A DNA stretch of 64,000 nt, taken from contig JAIVJV010000001.1 in the NCBI GenBank assembly GCA_020199835.1, positions 186,001-250,000 on the forward strand. Direction: 5' to 3'. Both the position numbers and the translations under genes were made by a program. Below are positions 1 through 9,445 of the stretch, in pieces (position 1 is the stretch's first letter; each line of letters opens with the position of its first letter). Under the pieces are notes generated by a model. The model ran no database searches. It was not told the DNA's origin and saw nothing but the letters and a program-made list of their open reading frames with translations. The stretch comes from Acidobacteriota bacterium (GTDB taxonomy: Bacteria > Acidobacteriota > Blastocatellia > Pyrinomonadales > Pyrinomonadaceae).

Positions 1-2
1 TC

Positions 3-2042
3 GGGTATTACAACGAACCTGAGCTCACGAAACAGGTTTTCATACCCAACCCTTTTAATAACGACCCGACCGACATCGTTCACAAGACCGGCGACTACGG
101 CCGCCTTCTCAAGAGCGGAGATCTCGAACATCTCGGCCGCCGCGATCAACAGGTCCAGATTCGCGGTGTGCGCGTTGAGTTGGGTGAGATCGAGAACCTG
201 TTGCGTGCTCATCACGCAGTTGCCGACGTCGCCGTGATCGATCGTGACGATGCCGAAGGAAACAAGTTTCTCGTCGCTTATGTGACGATGGCGAACGGAA
301 CGCGCAGCGGAGTCTTGCGACAATACCTGGCGCAACAGTTACCGGAGACCATGTTGCCTTCGGCGTTCGTCGAGCTGGACAAACTGCCGCGCACGCTGAA
401 CGGAAAGATCGATCGCAAAGCGCTGCCGGCGCTGGAGGTGTTGCAAGGCCAGCGCCGGATCGAAGATGCGACGCCGCGCGGGCCGGTGGAAGAAATCGTC
501 GCCGGTATCTGGTGTGAAGTTTTGAAACTGCCCCTTGTTGGCCGGGGCGACAACTTCTTCAATCTCGGCGGCCATTCGCTACTCGTGACGCATGTGATCA
601 TGCGTGTGCGCGACATTCTGAACGTTGAGTTGCCGATTCGCAGTCTCTTCGAGTCGTCCACGGTGGCAGAGTTTGCGGAGCTGATCACTAAGCAGATCAG
701 CGAAGGTAAACAAGGTGAGCTGGGCCAGATCGAACCGGTCGTGCGTGAAGGCGAACTGCCGCTTTCCTATTCGCAACAGCGCATGTGGTTTTACGAGCAC
801 CTTGCCGGCGGCAGTGCCTCGTTTCACATTCCGCTGGGCGTGAGGCTCAGGGGAGAGTTGAACCAAACGGCCATCGAACAAACGTTTGGCGAGATCATTC
901 GCCGGCATGAAAGCCTGCGCACAATTTTCCCCGCAGTTGACGATCGGCCGATCCAGGTCATACAGGAGCCCACCCGTTTTGACCTGCCGGTAGTCGATCT
1001 CGGCTTGCTTTCTGAAACGCAGAAAGAGGAAGTGGCAGCGCAGTTGGCCCAACAGGAAGCTGTGCGTCGTTTTGATCTCGCGAAAGGGCCGCTGGTGCGA
1101 CCCACTCTGCTGCGGATGAACGATCACGATCACATTGTCATCTGCACGATGCACCACATCATCGCTGACGGTCAGTCATTCGAAGTGGTGATCGCGGAGA
1201 TGAGCCAGCTTTACGGAGCATTGAGCGAAGGCCGTCCATCACCGTTGCCGGATCTGAGTGTGCAGTACGTCGACTATGCCGCGTGGCAACGGCAATGGCT
1301 CCAGGGCGAAGAACTGGAAAGTCGTCTGGCATACTGGCAGAAACAACTCGCCGATGCGCCCGAGCGCATGAATCTGCCACAACGACAGACTCGTCGAAAA
1401 GTGCAGGCATTCAGAGGCTCGCGTCAAACACTCGATCTCTCGCCGGAGTTAGTCGAAAAACTGAAAGACTTGACCCGGCGCGAGGGCATGACACTCCTCA
1501 TGACTCTGCTCTCCGCCTATGTGTTGCTGCTGAAGCGGTACACCGGTGACGACGACATCGTTGTTGGTTCAACGTACGCCAATCGTGAACGCCCCGAAGC
1601 CGCGAAGGTGATTGGCATTCTCGCGAACACTTTGGTGTTTCGCGTGAACCTGGCCGGGGCTGAGAGTTTTCGTGAAGTATTGAAACGCGTTCGAGCGATG
1701 TGTCTCGACGCCTACAGTCACCAGTTAACGCCCGAGCTGTTGCGAGAGGATTTGGCGACGCGCGGCGAGGACAGAGATCGTCTCTTCGATGTGTGGTTCC
1801 AGTTTGAACGTGAGGAACGAGAAAAACTAGAGATGCCGGGATTGGAAACAGAATGGTATCGAGTACATCAGGCAGAACCGAAATTCGAATTGTCCCTGAT
1901 GCTTGGTGAAGTCAAAGACCAGATTACCGGTCTGCTGGAATATGACACTGACCTCTACGACGACGAAACGATGACGGAAATGGTGAGGAGCTACATCCGG
2001 TTGTTGGAAGAAGCAGTGGCGAATCCGGACGGGCGATTATGA
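3..2042 (+). CDS. NRPS module A-T-C, 5' end cut by window edge
   Basis: Partial nonribosomal peptide synthetase; the frame is open from base 3, so the gene starts left of the window. About 679 residues are visible: the C-terminal part of an adenylation domain (TGDYGR, GRRDQQVQIRGVRVELGEIE and NGKIDRKAL cores), a carrier domain (NFFNLGGHSLL, phosphopantetheine Ser), then a condensation domain with MHHIIADG. The pocket-forming part of the A domain lies outside, so its amino acid cannot be read. The C domain ends the protein and must work with the A-T of the next protein. It also lacks the usual PFExLVExLxPxR stretch: after YSHQ it reads LTPELLREDLATRGED, as in the next two proteins. The stop overlaps the next start (ATGA). 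High confidence for NRPS; no E domain seen. Confidence 0.97.
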   Translation, partial: GYYNEPELTKQVFIPNPFNNDPTDIVHKTGDYGRLLKSGDLEHLGRRDQQVQIRGVRVELGEIENLLRAHHAVADVAVIDRDDAEGNKFLVAYVTMANGTRSGVLRQYLAQQLPETMLPSAFVELDKLPRTLNGKIDRKALPALEVLQGQRRIEDATPRGPVEEIVAGIWCEVLKLPLVGRGDNFFNLGGHSLLVTHVIMRVRDILNVELPIRSLFESSTVAEFAELITKQISEGKQGELGQIEPVVREGELPLSYSQQRMWFYEHLAGGSASFHIPLGVRLRGELNQTAIEQTFGEIIRRHESLRTIFPAVDDRPIQVIQEPTRFDLPVVDLGLLSETQKEEVAAQLAQQEAVRRFDLAKGPLVRPTLLRMNDHDHIVICTMHHIIADGQSFEVVIAEMSQLYGALSEGRPSPLPDLSVQYVDYAAWQRQWLQGEELESRLAYWQKQLADAPERMNLPQRQTRRKVQAFRGSRQTLDLSPELVEKLKDLTRREGMTLLMTLLSAYVLLLKRYTGDDDIVVGSTYANRERPEAAKVIGILANTLVFRVNLAGAESFREVLKRVRAMCLDAYSHQLTPELLREDLATRGEDRDRLFDVWFQFEREEREKLEMPGLETEWYRVHQAEPKFELSLMLGEVKDQITGLLEYDTDLYDDETMTEMVRSYIRLLEEAVANPDGRL

Positions 2043-5000
2043 TTTTCGAGAGCGTACAGGATTTATTTAGTCGCACCGCCGCGGAGTTTGGCCCGCGTGT
2101 GGCTGTCGAGCGCGGCGGTCGCCGCGTTACGTACGTGGAGTTGGAAGCGGAGTCAAACCAGCTGGCGAACTTCCTGCTCGAGGGCGGCGCCACGAGGGCC
2201 ACAATGGTTGGCCTGCTAACGAGCGATCCAGCACGGACCATTACGGGTATTTTGGGAATTCTGAAAGCAGGAGCCGTGTTCGTACCATTCGATCCCACGT
2301 TCCCCGAAGGACGGCTGCGCACGATGAGTGAGCAGGTCGAACCGCAGTGGTACGTCAGCGAAACAAAACATCTCGACAAGTTAGACCAGCTGCGCGCTGT
2401 GACGAGCCGCGAGGCGAAGATCGTTTGTTTGGACGATGGCGAATACACGAGTTACACGGATAGCCGACGTCCGGATGTAGCGAGCGACCCTGACGCGCCG
2501 TGCTCCGTCTACTTCACCTCGGGCTCCACCGGCAAACCAAAAGCAATTCTCGGGCGATTGAAAGGCATCGATCATTACGCGCGCTGGGAGATCGAAGCAG
2601 TGGGCGCCGGTCCAGGCACGCGCCTGAGCCAGTTGGCGTCGCCGGCCTTTGACGGGTTTCTGAAAGACGCGTTTGTTCCGCTCTGCTCCGGCGGAACTGC
2701 ATGCGCACCCGAAAGCCGCGACATGCTGCTGCATGCGGCGCAATTGGCTGACTGGTTAGATATCGAGCATATCGAAGTGTTGCACTGCGTCCCGTCTGTG
2801 TTCCGGGCGTTGCTGAATGAAGAATTGAACGACCGCTACTTCGCAGCGATGAAGTGCGTGGTGCTCGCAGGCGAAGCGTTGTATCCGGCCGACGTCAAGC
2901 GTTGGATGAACGTGTTTGGCGACCGGATCAGACTGCTGAACGTTTACGGACCGACGGAGACGACCGTGTTGAAGGTCGCCCATGAGGTAAAGGCCGAAGA
3001 CCTGGAACGGCCGTCGATTCCGATCGGCAAGCCAATCAGAGGTTCCGCGGTCCTGCTCATCAATTCTCGCGGTCAACTCTGCCGCGGTGAAGCAGTCGGC
3101 GAGATCCATATTCGGACACCATATCGCTCGCACGGCTATTACGGTGCGCCGGAGCTTACGAGCGAAGTGTTTATCAAGAACCCTTTCAGCGACGACCCCA
3201 ATGACATTCTCTACAAAACCGGTGACTACGGACGACTGCTGGAAGACGGCAATCTGGAGTTTCTCGGACGCCGCGATCAGCAGGTCCAGGTCCGCGGTGT
3301 CAGAGTCGAATTAGGCGAAATCGAAAACCTGCTGCGTGCGCACTCCGGTGTTGCCGACGTCGCGGTAGTGGACCGCGAAGATGCGGAGAGTAATAAGTTT
3401 CTGGTTGCGTACGTGACGATGAATAACAGTTCGGGGAGCGGACCGTTGCGCCGATACCTCGAGGAGCGGTTGCCGGAGACGATGCTGCCGTCAGCTTTTT
3501 TCGAGTTGGACCAACTGCCACGCACACTCAATGGCAAAATCGATCGCAAGACGTTACGAGCACTCGATCTCCAGCAAATTCAAGCGGAAGACAAAGGTGG
3601 GAGTCTAACGCCATTCGAAGAGATAGTTGCCGGTATCTGGTGTGAGGTGTTGCGGCTTCCATCGATCGCGCGCAATGGAAACTTCTTCAATCTCGGCGGC
3701 CACTCGCTGCTGGTGACGCAGGTGTTGAGCCGCGTCCGCGAGTACCTTGGAGTAGAGCTGGCGATCCGCAGTCTTTTCGAGGCGCCGACGCTCGCACAGT
3801 TTGCGGCCGCGGTCGAAGAGCAGATCGGCGTGGGTGGACGGCGTGAGTTGCCGCCGATAACCCGCGTGTCGCGCGAAGCGGAACTGCCGCTCTCGTTTTC
3901 GCAGCAGCGTATGTGGTTTTTCGAGCAACTTTCGAGCGGGACGAGCGCCTTCAATATCGCGCTGGGCGTGAGGTTGAGCGGTCCGTTGAACGTGAGGGCG
4001 CTGGAACAGACGTTCGGCGAGATTATTCGCCGTCATGAAATCCTCCGGACCGTCTTTGGCGCATTAAACGGCGAACCTGTGCAAATAATCGAGCCGCCGG
4101 CGCCGTTCAAGTTGCCGGTTGCGGCTCTCAACTCTCTGGCGAACGGCGAGGCTGAGCGCGAGGCAGCGCGATTGGCCCAGGAGGAAACTTTCCGATTGTT
4201 CGATCTCGGAAGCGGTCCGCTGGTGCGGCCCACGCTCCTTCGCCTGAATGAGAAGGAGCACGTCATTATTTGCACGATGCACCACATCATCGGCGATGGG
4301 CAATCCTTCGAAGTAGTCATCGTAGAGATGAGCCAGATCTATTCAGCGTTCAACCAGGGGCAACCGTCACCGTTGCCGGAGCTCAGCTTGCAGTACGTTG
4401 ACTACGCGGCGTGGCAACGGCAATGGCTCCAGGGAGAAGAGTTGGAGAAGCGTCTGGAGTACTGGCGGAACCAGCTGGCGAATGCGCCGTGGCAACTCAG
4501 CTTGCCCCATCAACGCTCGCGTCCGAAAGCGCAGGGTTTCAAAGGCGCGCGACACGCGACGCACATTTCGCCCGCGGAAACCGAGGCGTTACGAGAACTC
4601 AGCCGGCGTGAGGGCATGACGTTGTTTATGACCATGCTGTCGGCTTTTGTGCTCCTGTTGAAACAGTACACGGGTGATGACGACCTCGTGGTCGGTTCGA
4701 TCTACGCCAACCGTGAAAGAGCGGACCTGGAGAAGCTCATCGGCATCCTGAACAATACGCTCGTCCTGCGAATCAACCTGTCCGGCGCAGTAACTTTTCA
4801 CGATGTCATGAAGCGTGTGCGGGAAGTTTGTCTCGACGCTTACACCTATCAAGTGCCACCAGAATTGCTCCGTGAAGACCTGGTGAAGAGAGGCGAGGAG
4901 CCTGAAAGGCTGTTTGACGCGTGGTTCCAGTTGGAAAGGCCGAAGCAGGAACAATTCGAGATGAAAGATCTGATGGTCGCTCCGTACCACGAAGCGAAGG

Positions 5001-5245
5001 AAGTCACGAGGTTCGAGTTGTCGATCGGATTTACCGAACACGGCGACAGACTGTCGGGAGCGATCGAATACGACGCGGACATGTTCACGGCGAAGACAGC
5101 GACCCAGATGCTCGACGATTACGTTCGACTTCTCAGTTTGATGGTCGCGAATCCGAACGGCGAGATTTCTACCGTCTCGCTAACCACCACCGATGAAATC
5201 GAGCAGCTAAGCTCCAGCTTCACTGCCAGCCTCGAGGCTTATTAA
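2039..5245 (+). CDS. NRPS, single module A-T-C
   Basis: A 1068-residue NRPS that activates one amino acid and condenses the growing chain onto the next module. Order: A domain about 1-505 (YFTSGSTGKPK, FDGFLKD, NVYGPTETT, TGDYGR, NGKIDRKTL), carrier about 530-600 (NFFNLGGHSLLVTQV), C domain about 615-1050 (MHHIIGDGQS). The protein starts directly at the A domain, so its acceptor C domain is the C-terminal domain of the preceding protein; the split falls between C and A rather than at the usual T/C boundary. Pocket residues read by alignment to GrsA are D-G-K-H-V-A-V-V-L-K, which matches no specificity code I know. The ATG overlaps the previous stop by 4 bases, so translation is probably coupled. 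It is a near-copy of the following A-T-C protein, suggesting module duplication. Confidence 0.97.
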   Translation: MIFESVQDLFSRTAAEFGPRVAVERGGRRVTYVELEAESNQLANFLLEGGATRATMVGLLTSDPARTITGILGILKAGAVFVPFDPTFPEGRLRTMSEQVEPQWYVSETKHLDKLDQLRAVTSREAKIVCLDDGEYTSYTDSRRPDVASDPDAPCSVYFTSGSTGKPKAILGRLKGIDHYARWEIEAVGAGPGTRLSQLASPAFDGFLKDAFVPLCSGGTACAPESRDMLLHAAQLADWLDIEHIEVLHCVPSVFRALLNEELNDRYFAAMKCVVLAGEALYPADVKRWMNVFGDRIRLLNVYGPTETTVLKVAHEVKAEDLERPSIPIGKPIRGSAVLLINSRGQLCRGEAVGEIHIRTPYRSHGYYGAPELTSEVFIKNPFSDDPNDILYKTGDYGRLLEDGNLEFLGRRDQQVQVRGVRVELGEIENLLRAHSGVADVAVVDREDAESNKFLVAYVTMNNSSGSGPLRRYLEERLPETMLPSAFFELDQLPRTLNGKIDRKTLRALDLQQIQAEDKGGSLTPFEEIVAGIWCEVLRLPSIARNGNFFNLGGHSLLVTQVLSRVREYLGVELAIRSLFEAPTLAQFAAAVEEQIGVGGRRELPPITRVSREAELPLSFSQQRMWFFEQLSSGTSAFNIALGVRLSGPLNVRALEQTFGEIIRRHEILRTVFGALNGEPVQIIEPPAPFKLPVAALNSLANGEAEREAARLAQEETFRLFDLGSGPLVRPTLLRLNEKEHVIICTMHHIIGDGQSFEVVIVEMSQIYSAFNQGQPSPLPELSLQYVDYAAWQRQWLQGEELEKRLEYWRNQLANAPWQLSLPHQRSRPKAQGFKGARHATHISPAETEALRELSRREGMTLFMTMLSAFVLLLKQYTGDDDLVVGSIYANRERADLEKLIGILNNTLVLRINLSGAVTFHDVMKRVREVCLDAYTYQVPPELLREDLVKRGEEPERLFDAWFQLERPKQEQFEMKDLMVAPYHEAKEVTRFELSIGFTEHGDRLSGAIEYDADMFTAKTATQMLDDYVRLLSLMVANPNGEISTVSLTTTDEIEQLSSSFTASLEAY

Positions 5246-5265
5246 GCAAAATACCGGAAAAACAG

Positions 5266-8200
5266 ATGAGCTACGAAAGCGTGCAAGAGACGTTTAGCCG
5301 AATGGCAGCGGAGTTTGGGCCGCAGATCGCTATCGAACGTGGCGGGCGTTGGACCACCTACGCAGAGCTGGAACAGGAGTCGAACCGGCTGGCAAACTTC
5401 TTGCGCGACGGAGGCGCGGGCAAGGGCACGATCGTTGGTCTACTGAGTGACGACCCGGTATCGATCATCAAGGGCATTCTGGGTGTGCTGAAAGCCGGCG
5501 CGGTGTTCGTACCGTTGGACCCAACATTTCCCGACGGCAGGCTGCGCGTGATGAGCGAACAGGTGCAGCCGCAGTGGTATGTGAGCGAATCGAAGCATCT
5601 TGAAAAACTCACCCGGTTGCGCGGAGAAATAGTCGCTGACGCGAATATTGTCTGTCTGGACAATAGCGATTACGCGACTTATCAACACAGCGAAAATCCG
5701 AATGTGCCGAGTGATCCGGACGCGCCGTGCTCGATCTATTTCACTTCCGGATCCACCGGAAAACCCAAAGCGATTCTCGGGCGCTTGAAAGGTATCGATC
5801 ACTTCATCTGCTGGGAAATCGGAGCAGTCGGTGCTGGACCAGGCACGCGCGTGAGTCAGCTGGCTTCGCCATCGTTTGACGGTTTTCTGAAAGACGTATT
5901 TGTGCCGTTGTGTTCAGGGGGCGTGGTCTGCGCGCCAGAAAGTCGTGACATCATTCTCGACGCCTGGACTCTCGCGGACTGGCTCGACGTCGAACAGGTG
6001 GAAGTGTTGCACTGCGTGCCGTCTGTGTTCCGGGCGTTGTTGAATGAGGGCCTGAACAATCGCTACTTTGAAGCGATGAAATGCGTGGTCATGACCGGCG
6101 AGCCGTTGTATCCGGCTGACGTGAAACGTTGGCGCGATATCTTTGGCGACCGCATCAGACTGTTCAATATCTACGGAACCACGGAAACAACACTCTCTCA
6201 CTTCGCTTACGAGATTAAACCTGAGGACGTCGAGCGGCCGTCAATCCCCGTCGGCAAGCCGATCGATGGATCGCCAACACTCGTGGTCGATTCGCGCGGC
6301 GAACTCTGTGGACTGGGCGCGGTTGGCGAGATCTATATCCGCACGCCGTATCGCTCGCACGGCTATTACGGTGCGCCGGAACTGACGCGGGAGGTCTTCA
6401 TTCAAAATCCGTTTAGTGATGACCCGGACGACCTGGTGCACAAAACGGGCGATTATGGCCGGATACTGAAAGGCGGCGATCTCGAACACCTGGGCCGGCG
6501 AGACCAGCAGGTGCAGGTTCGGGGCGTGAGAGTGGAACTCGGAGAGATTGAAAACCTGTTGCGCGCCCACGACGCGGTCGCTGATGTGGCGGTGATCGAT
6601 CGCGACGATACCGAAGGAAATAAGTTCCTGGTGGCGTTTGTCACGATGACCAACGGCACGGGCACTGATCCATTGCGGCAGTACCTGGCTGAGCGCCTGC
6701 CACCAACAATGTTGCCGTCCGCGTTTGTCGAGTTGGACCAACTGCCACGCACGCTCAACGGCAAGATCGATCGCAAGGCGCTGCCCGATCTGGAACTGCT
6801 GCAGGCTGAACGCGAGCTGGAAGCGGGAAAGATGACGCCGATCGAAGAGATTGTCGCAGGAATCTGGTGCGAGGTGTTGCGGTTGCCGGCCATCGCACGT
6901 AATGGCAACTTCTTCAATCTCGGTGGACACTCGCTGTTGGTGACGCAAGTACTGGCCCGCGTGCGTGAATGTCTGAAAGTTGAAGTGCCGATTCGCAGCA
7001 TCTTCGAAGCACCCACACTCGAGCAGTTTGCACGATTGATTCAGGACCAGATCAGTCAGGGCCAACAGAGCGAACTGACTACGATCGCGAGAGTGTCGCG
7101 CGAGGGTGAATTGCCTCTGTCGTTCTCGCAGCAACGCATGTGGTTCTTTGAGCAACTTGCAAGTGGTTCGGGCGCTTTCAACATTGCTCTCGGCGTACGA
7201 CTGAATGGAGCTTTGAACGTTGCTGCGATTGAGCAGACCTTCAGCGAAATCATGCGCCGGCATGAAGCGTTGCGCACGGTGTTTCCGGAAGTGGACGCAC
7301 AACCTGTCCAGGTGATTCAAGCTCCGACCATATTCATTTTGCCCCTAATCGATTTGAGCAGATTACCGAGTGAAGAGCGTGAACCGGAGGCGGCGCGATT
7401 GACGCAGCTGGAGACATTGCACCGCTTTGACCTCGCCACAGGACCACTGGCGCGGCCGAAACTGCTGCGGATGAGCCCGCACGAGCACATCATCATCTGC
7501 ACCATGCACCACATCATCGGCGACGGACAATCGTTTGAAGTGATCGTTGCCGACATGAGCCAGATCTACTCCACATTCACGCAGGGCCAGCCTTCACCGT
7601 TGCCGGAGGTCAGCGTGCAGTACGTTGATTACGCAGTGTGGCAACAGCAGTTGTTGCAAGGCGCTGAGCTGGAGAAGCGACTGGATTACTGGCGCAAACA
7701 GTTGGCGGACGCGCCGCCACGTCTCAACCTGCCATTGGCGCGTTCGCGTCCAAAGGTGCAGAAGTTTGGCGGTACACACCAGAAAGTGAAGTTGTCGCCG
7801 GCGTTGACCGCGGCGCTGCGTGAGTTGAGCCGGCGTGAAGGTCTGACGGTTTACATGACGATGCTCGCTGCGTTTATCTTGTTGCTTAACCAGTACACCG
7901 ACGATGAAGACATCGTAGTCGGCTCGGTCTATGCGAATCGCGAGCGCGTGGAAGCGGAGAAGGTGATTGGCATTCTTGCGAACACACTCGTCTTGCGCGT
8001 GAACTTGTCTGGAACAACAACCTTCAGAGACGTCATGAGGCAGGTGCGACAAGTGTGCCTCGACGCGTACAGCTATCAAGTCTCGCCGGAACTGATCCGG
8101 GAAGATCTAGCACGGCGTGGTGAGGAGCGAGAGCGTCTGTTTGACGTTTGGTTCCAGTTCGAGAAGCAGCTCAAAGAGAAACTCGACATGAGCGGTCTGG

Positions 8201-8445
8201 AGACCAGCTGGTACGAAGAGGCGAGGGAAGTGACGAGGTTCGAGCTGTCGCTGTCGCTCGGTGAGGTCGATGACGAAATCGTCGGCAAGATGGACTACGA
8301 CGATCAGATCTTCAGTGCTCAGACGACGGCTCAGATGCTCGATGACTACATAAATTTGCTCACGCTGATGACTGCCGATCCCGAAAAGAACCTTGCGACT
8401 GTCTCACAAGCCGGCGCCGCTGCAATCGCCAATATCGAGTTCTAA
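5266..8445 (+). CDS. NRPS, single module A-T-C
   Basis: A 1059-residue NRPS with the same layout as its left neighbour: A about 1-505 (TSGSTGKPK, FDGFLKD, IYGTTETT, NGKIDRKAL), carrier about 548 (NFFNLGGHSLL), C about 615-1045 (MHHIIGDGQS). The pocket reads D-G-K-H-V-T-I-L-S-K, close to the preceding and following modules, so three consecutive residues may be the same or related amino acids. The C domain again lacks PFExLVExLxPxR and has SPELIREDLARRGEE instead. The start ATG (MSYESVQETF) lies 20 bases after the previous stop; the homologous start of the fourth NRPS protein supports it. No epimerase domain. Function certain as NRPS; substrate unknown. Confidence 0.97.
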   Translation: MSYESVQETFSRMAAEFGPQIAIERGGRWTTYAELEQESNRLANFLRDGGAGKGTIVGLLSDDPVSIIKGILGVLKAGAVFVPLDPTFPDGRLRVMSEQVQPQWYVSESKHLEKLTRLRGEIVADANIVCLDNSDYATYQHSENPNVPSDPDAPCSIYFTSGSTGKPKAILGRLKGIDHFICWEIGAVGAGPGTRVSQLASPSFDGFLKDVFVPLCSGGVVCAPESRDIILDAWTLADWLDVEQVEVLHCVPSVFRALLNEGLNNRYFEAMKCVVMTGEPLYPADVKRWRDIFGDRIRLFNIYGTTETTLSHFAYEIKPEDVERPSIPVGKPIDGSPTLVVDSRGELCGLGAVGEIYIRTPYRSHGYYGAPELTREVFIQNPFSDDPDDLVHKTGDYGRILKGGDLEHLGRRDQQVQVRGVRVELGEIENLLRAHDAVADVAVIDRDDTEGNKFLVAFVTMTNGTGTDPLRQYLAERLPPTMLPSAFVELDQLPRTLNGKIDRKALPDLELLQAERELEAGKMTPIEEIVAGIWCEVLRLPAIARNGNFFNLGGHSLLVTQVLARVRECLKVEVPIRSIFEAPTLEQFARLIQDQISQGQQSELTTIARVSREGELPLSFSQQRMWFFEQLASGSGAFNIALGVRLNGALNVAAIEQTFSEIMRRHEALRTVFPEVDAQPVQVIQAPTIFILPLIDLSRLPSEEREPEAARLTQLETLHRFDLATGPLARPKLLRMSPHEHIIICTMHHIIGDGQSFEVIVADMSQIYSTFTQGQPSPLPEVSVQYVDYAVWQQQLLQGAELEKRLDYWRKQLADAPPRLNLPLARSRPKVQKFGGTHQKVKLSPALTAALRELSRREGLTVYMTMLAAFILLLNQYTDDEDIVVGSVYANRERVEAEKVIGILANTLVLRVNLSGTTTFRDVMRQVRQVCLDAYSYQVSPELIREDLARRGEERERLFDVWFQFEKQLKEKLDMSGLETSWYEEAREVTRFELSLSLGEVDDEIVGKMDYDDQIFSAQTTAQMLDDYINLLTLMTADPEKNLATVSQAGAAAIANIEF

Positions 8446-8468
8446 GCCACAGGCAGAAGGCAAAAGTC

Positions 8469-9443
8469 ATGATTAAGACGGGTCTTTTGGATCCGGAACA
8501 TAGCGTTCCGTTTGTAATCGAGTACGACTCGACTAACGGGCGTCCTGAACCGGGCTGGCTCACTTCCTGGTATCAGGACAACCTTGAGTTCGTCGACCAG
8601 AAACTTATCGAGCACGGGGCAATCCTCTTTCGCGGCTTCGACATCCATACGCCGGCCGCGTTTGCACGACTCACGCGATCAATCGCACCCGGTCTGCTCG
8701 ATTGCCTGGACGACAATGGACCACGCACGAAGATCACGTCCGGCATTTATACCTCGACGGAATACCCGGCTGAGTACCAGCTCTCCATGCACAGCGAGTA
8801 TGCGTACTCGCATAAATTTCCGACGCGTCTCTACTTCTGCTGTGTTGTGGAGCCGGGTAAAGGCGGCGAAACTCCGCTCGCGGACAACCGCAAGATTCTG
8901 AAAGCGCTCGATCCGGGCGTAGTCGAGGAATTTAGGGCCAGGCGCATCAAGTACCTGCGCAATCTGCACGGCGGCAACGGTTTCGGGTTGTCGTGGCAAG
9001 CAACCTTTCAAACGACTGACAAACCGGCAGTCGAAGCTTATTGCCGCGATATGAGGATCGATTACGAATGGAAAGCCGACGGCGGGTTGAGACTTGAAAA
9101 CACGTTCGAGAGCATCATCACTCATCCACGCACGGGCGAGGAGGTCTGGTTCAACCAGGCTCCACAATTTCATCCTTCCGACTATCCCAGTGATATTTAC
9201 CAGTCGTTACTCAACTCTTTTCGAAACCGCGAAGACGAGTTACCGCAAACTTCTCTCTTCGGAGACAACACGCCGATCGATATCGCGAAGTTGAAGCACA
9301 TCCGCGACACGATGTTTAGGCAAGCGACCGTCTCGCCGTGGCGCCAGGGTGATGTGGTGATGTTAGACAACGTGCTGGTTTGTCACGGGCGAATGCCTTT
9401 CTCTGGTCCGCGAAAAATTTTACTGGCGATGACTGACCATTGA
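8469..9443 (+). CDS. TauD/SyrP-like Fe(II)/2-oxoglutarate dioxygenase
   Basis: A 324-residue non-haem iron dioxygenase of the TauD/TfdA group, which in NRPS clusters usually beta-hydroxylates a free or carrier-bound amino acid (AsnO, SyrP and VioC are known examples). The iron ligands are visible as H108-x-E110 (MHSEYAYS) and H306 in LVCHGRMPFSG, with the 2-oxoglutarate arginine at R315. The acidic second ligand argues for a hydroxylase rather than a halogenase, which would have Gly or Ala there. It sits between two NRPS genes; the next protein contains an Asn-type A domain, so Asn is one reasonable substrate, but this is inference. The stop overlaps the possible TTG of the next gene. Confidence 0.9.
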   Translation: MIKTGLLDPEHSVPFVIEYDSTNGRPEPGWLTSWYQDNLEFVDQKLIEHGAILFRGFDIHTPAAFARLTRSIAPGLLDCLDDNGPRTKITSGIYTSTEYPAEYQLSMHSEYAYSHKFPTRLYFCCVVEPGKGGETPLADNRKILKALDPGVVEEFRARRIKYLRNLHGGNGFGLSWQATFQTTDKPAVEAYCRDMRIDYEWKADGGLRLENTFESIITHPRTGEEVWFNQAPQFHPSDYPSDIYQSLLNSFRNREDELPQTSLFGDNTPIDIAKLKHIRDTMFRQATVSPWRQGDVVMLDNVLVCHGRMPFSGPRKILLAMTDH

Positions 9444-9445
9444 GT

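Noticed and set aside
6241..7320. 359-codon open frame on the minus strand
   Set aside because: Lies wholly antisense to the third A-T-C NRPS protein; composition mirrors it and no domain is recognisable.
8469..9443. TauD-like enzyme as a halogenase
   Set aside because: The second iron ligand is Glu110; halogenases have Gly or Ala there.
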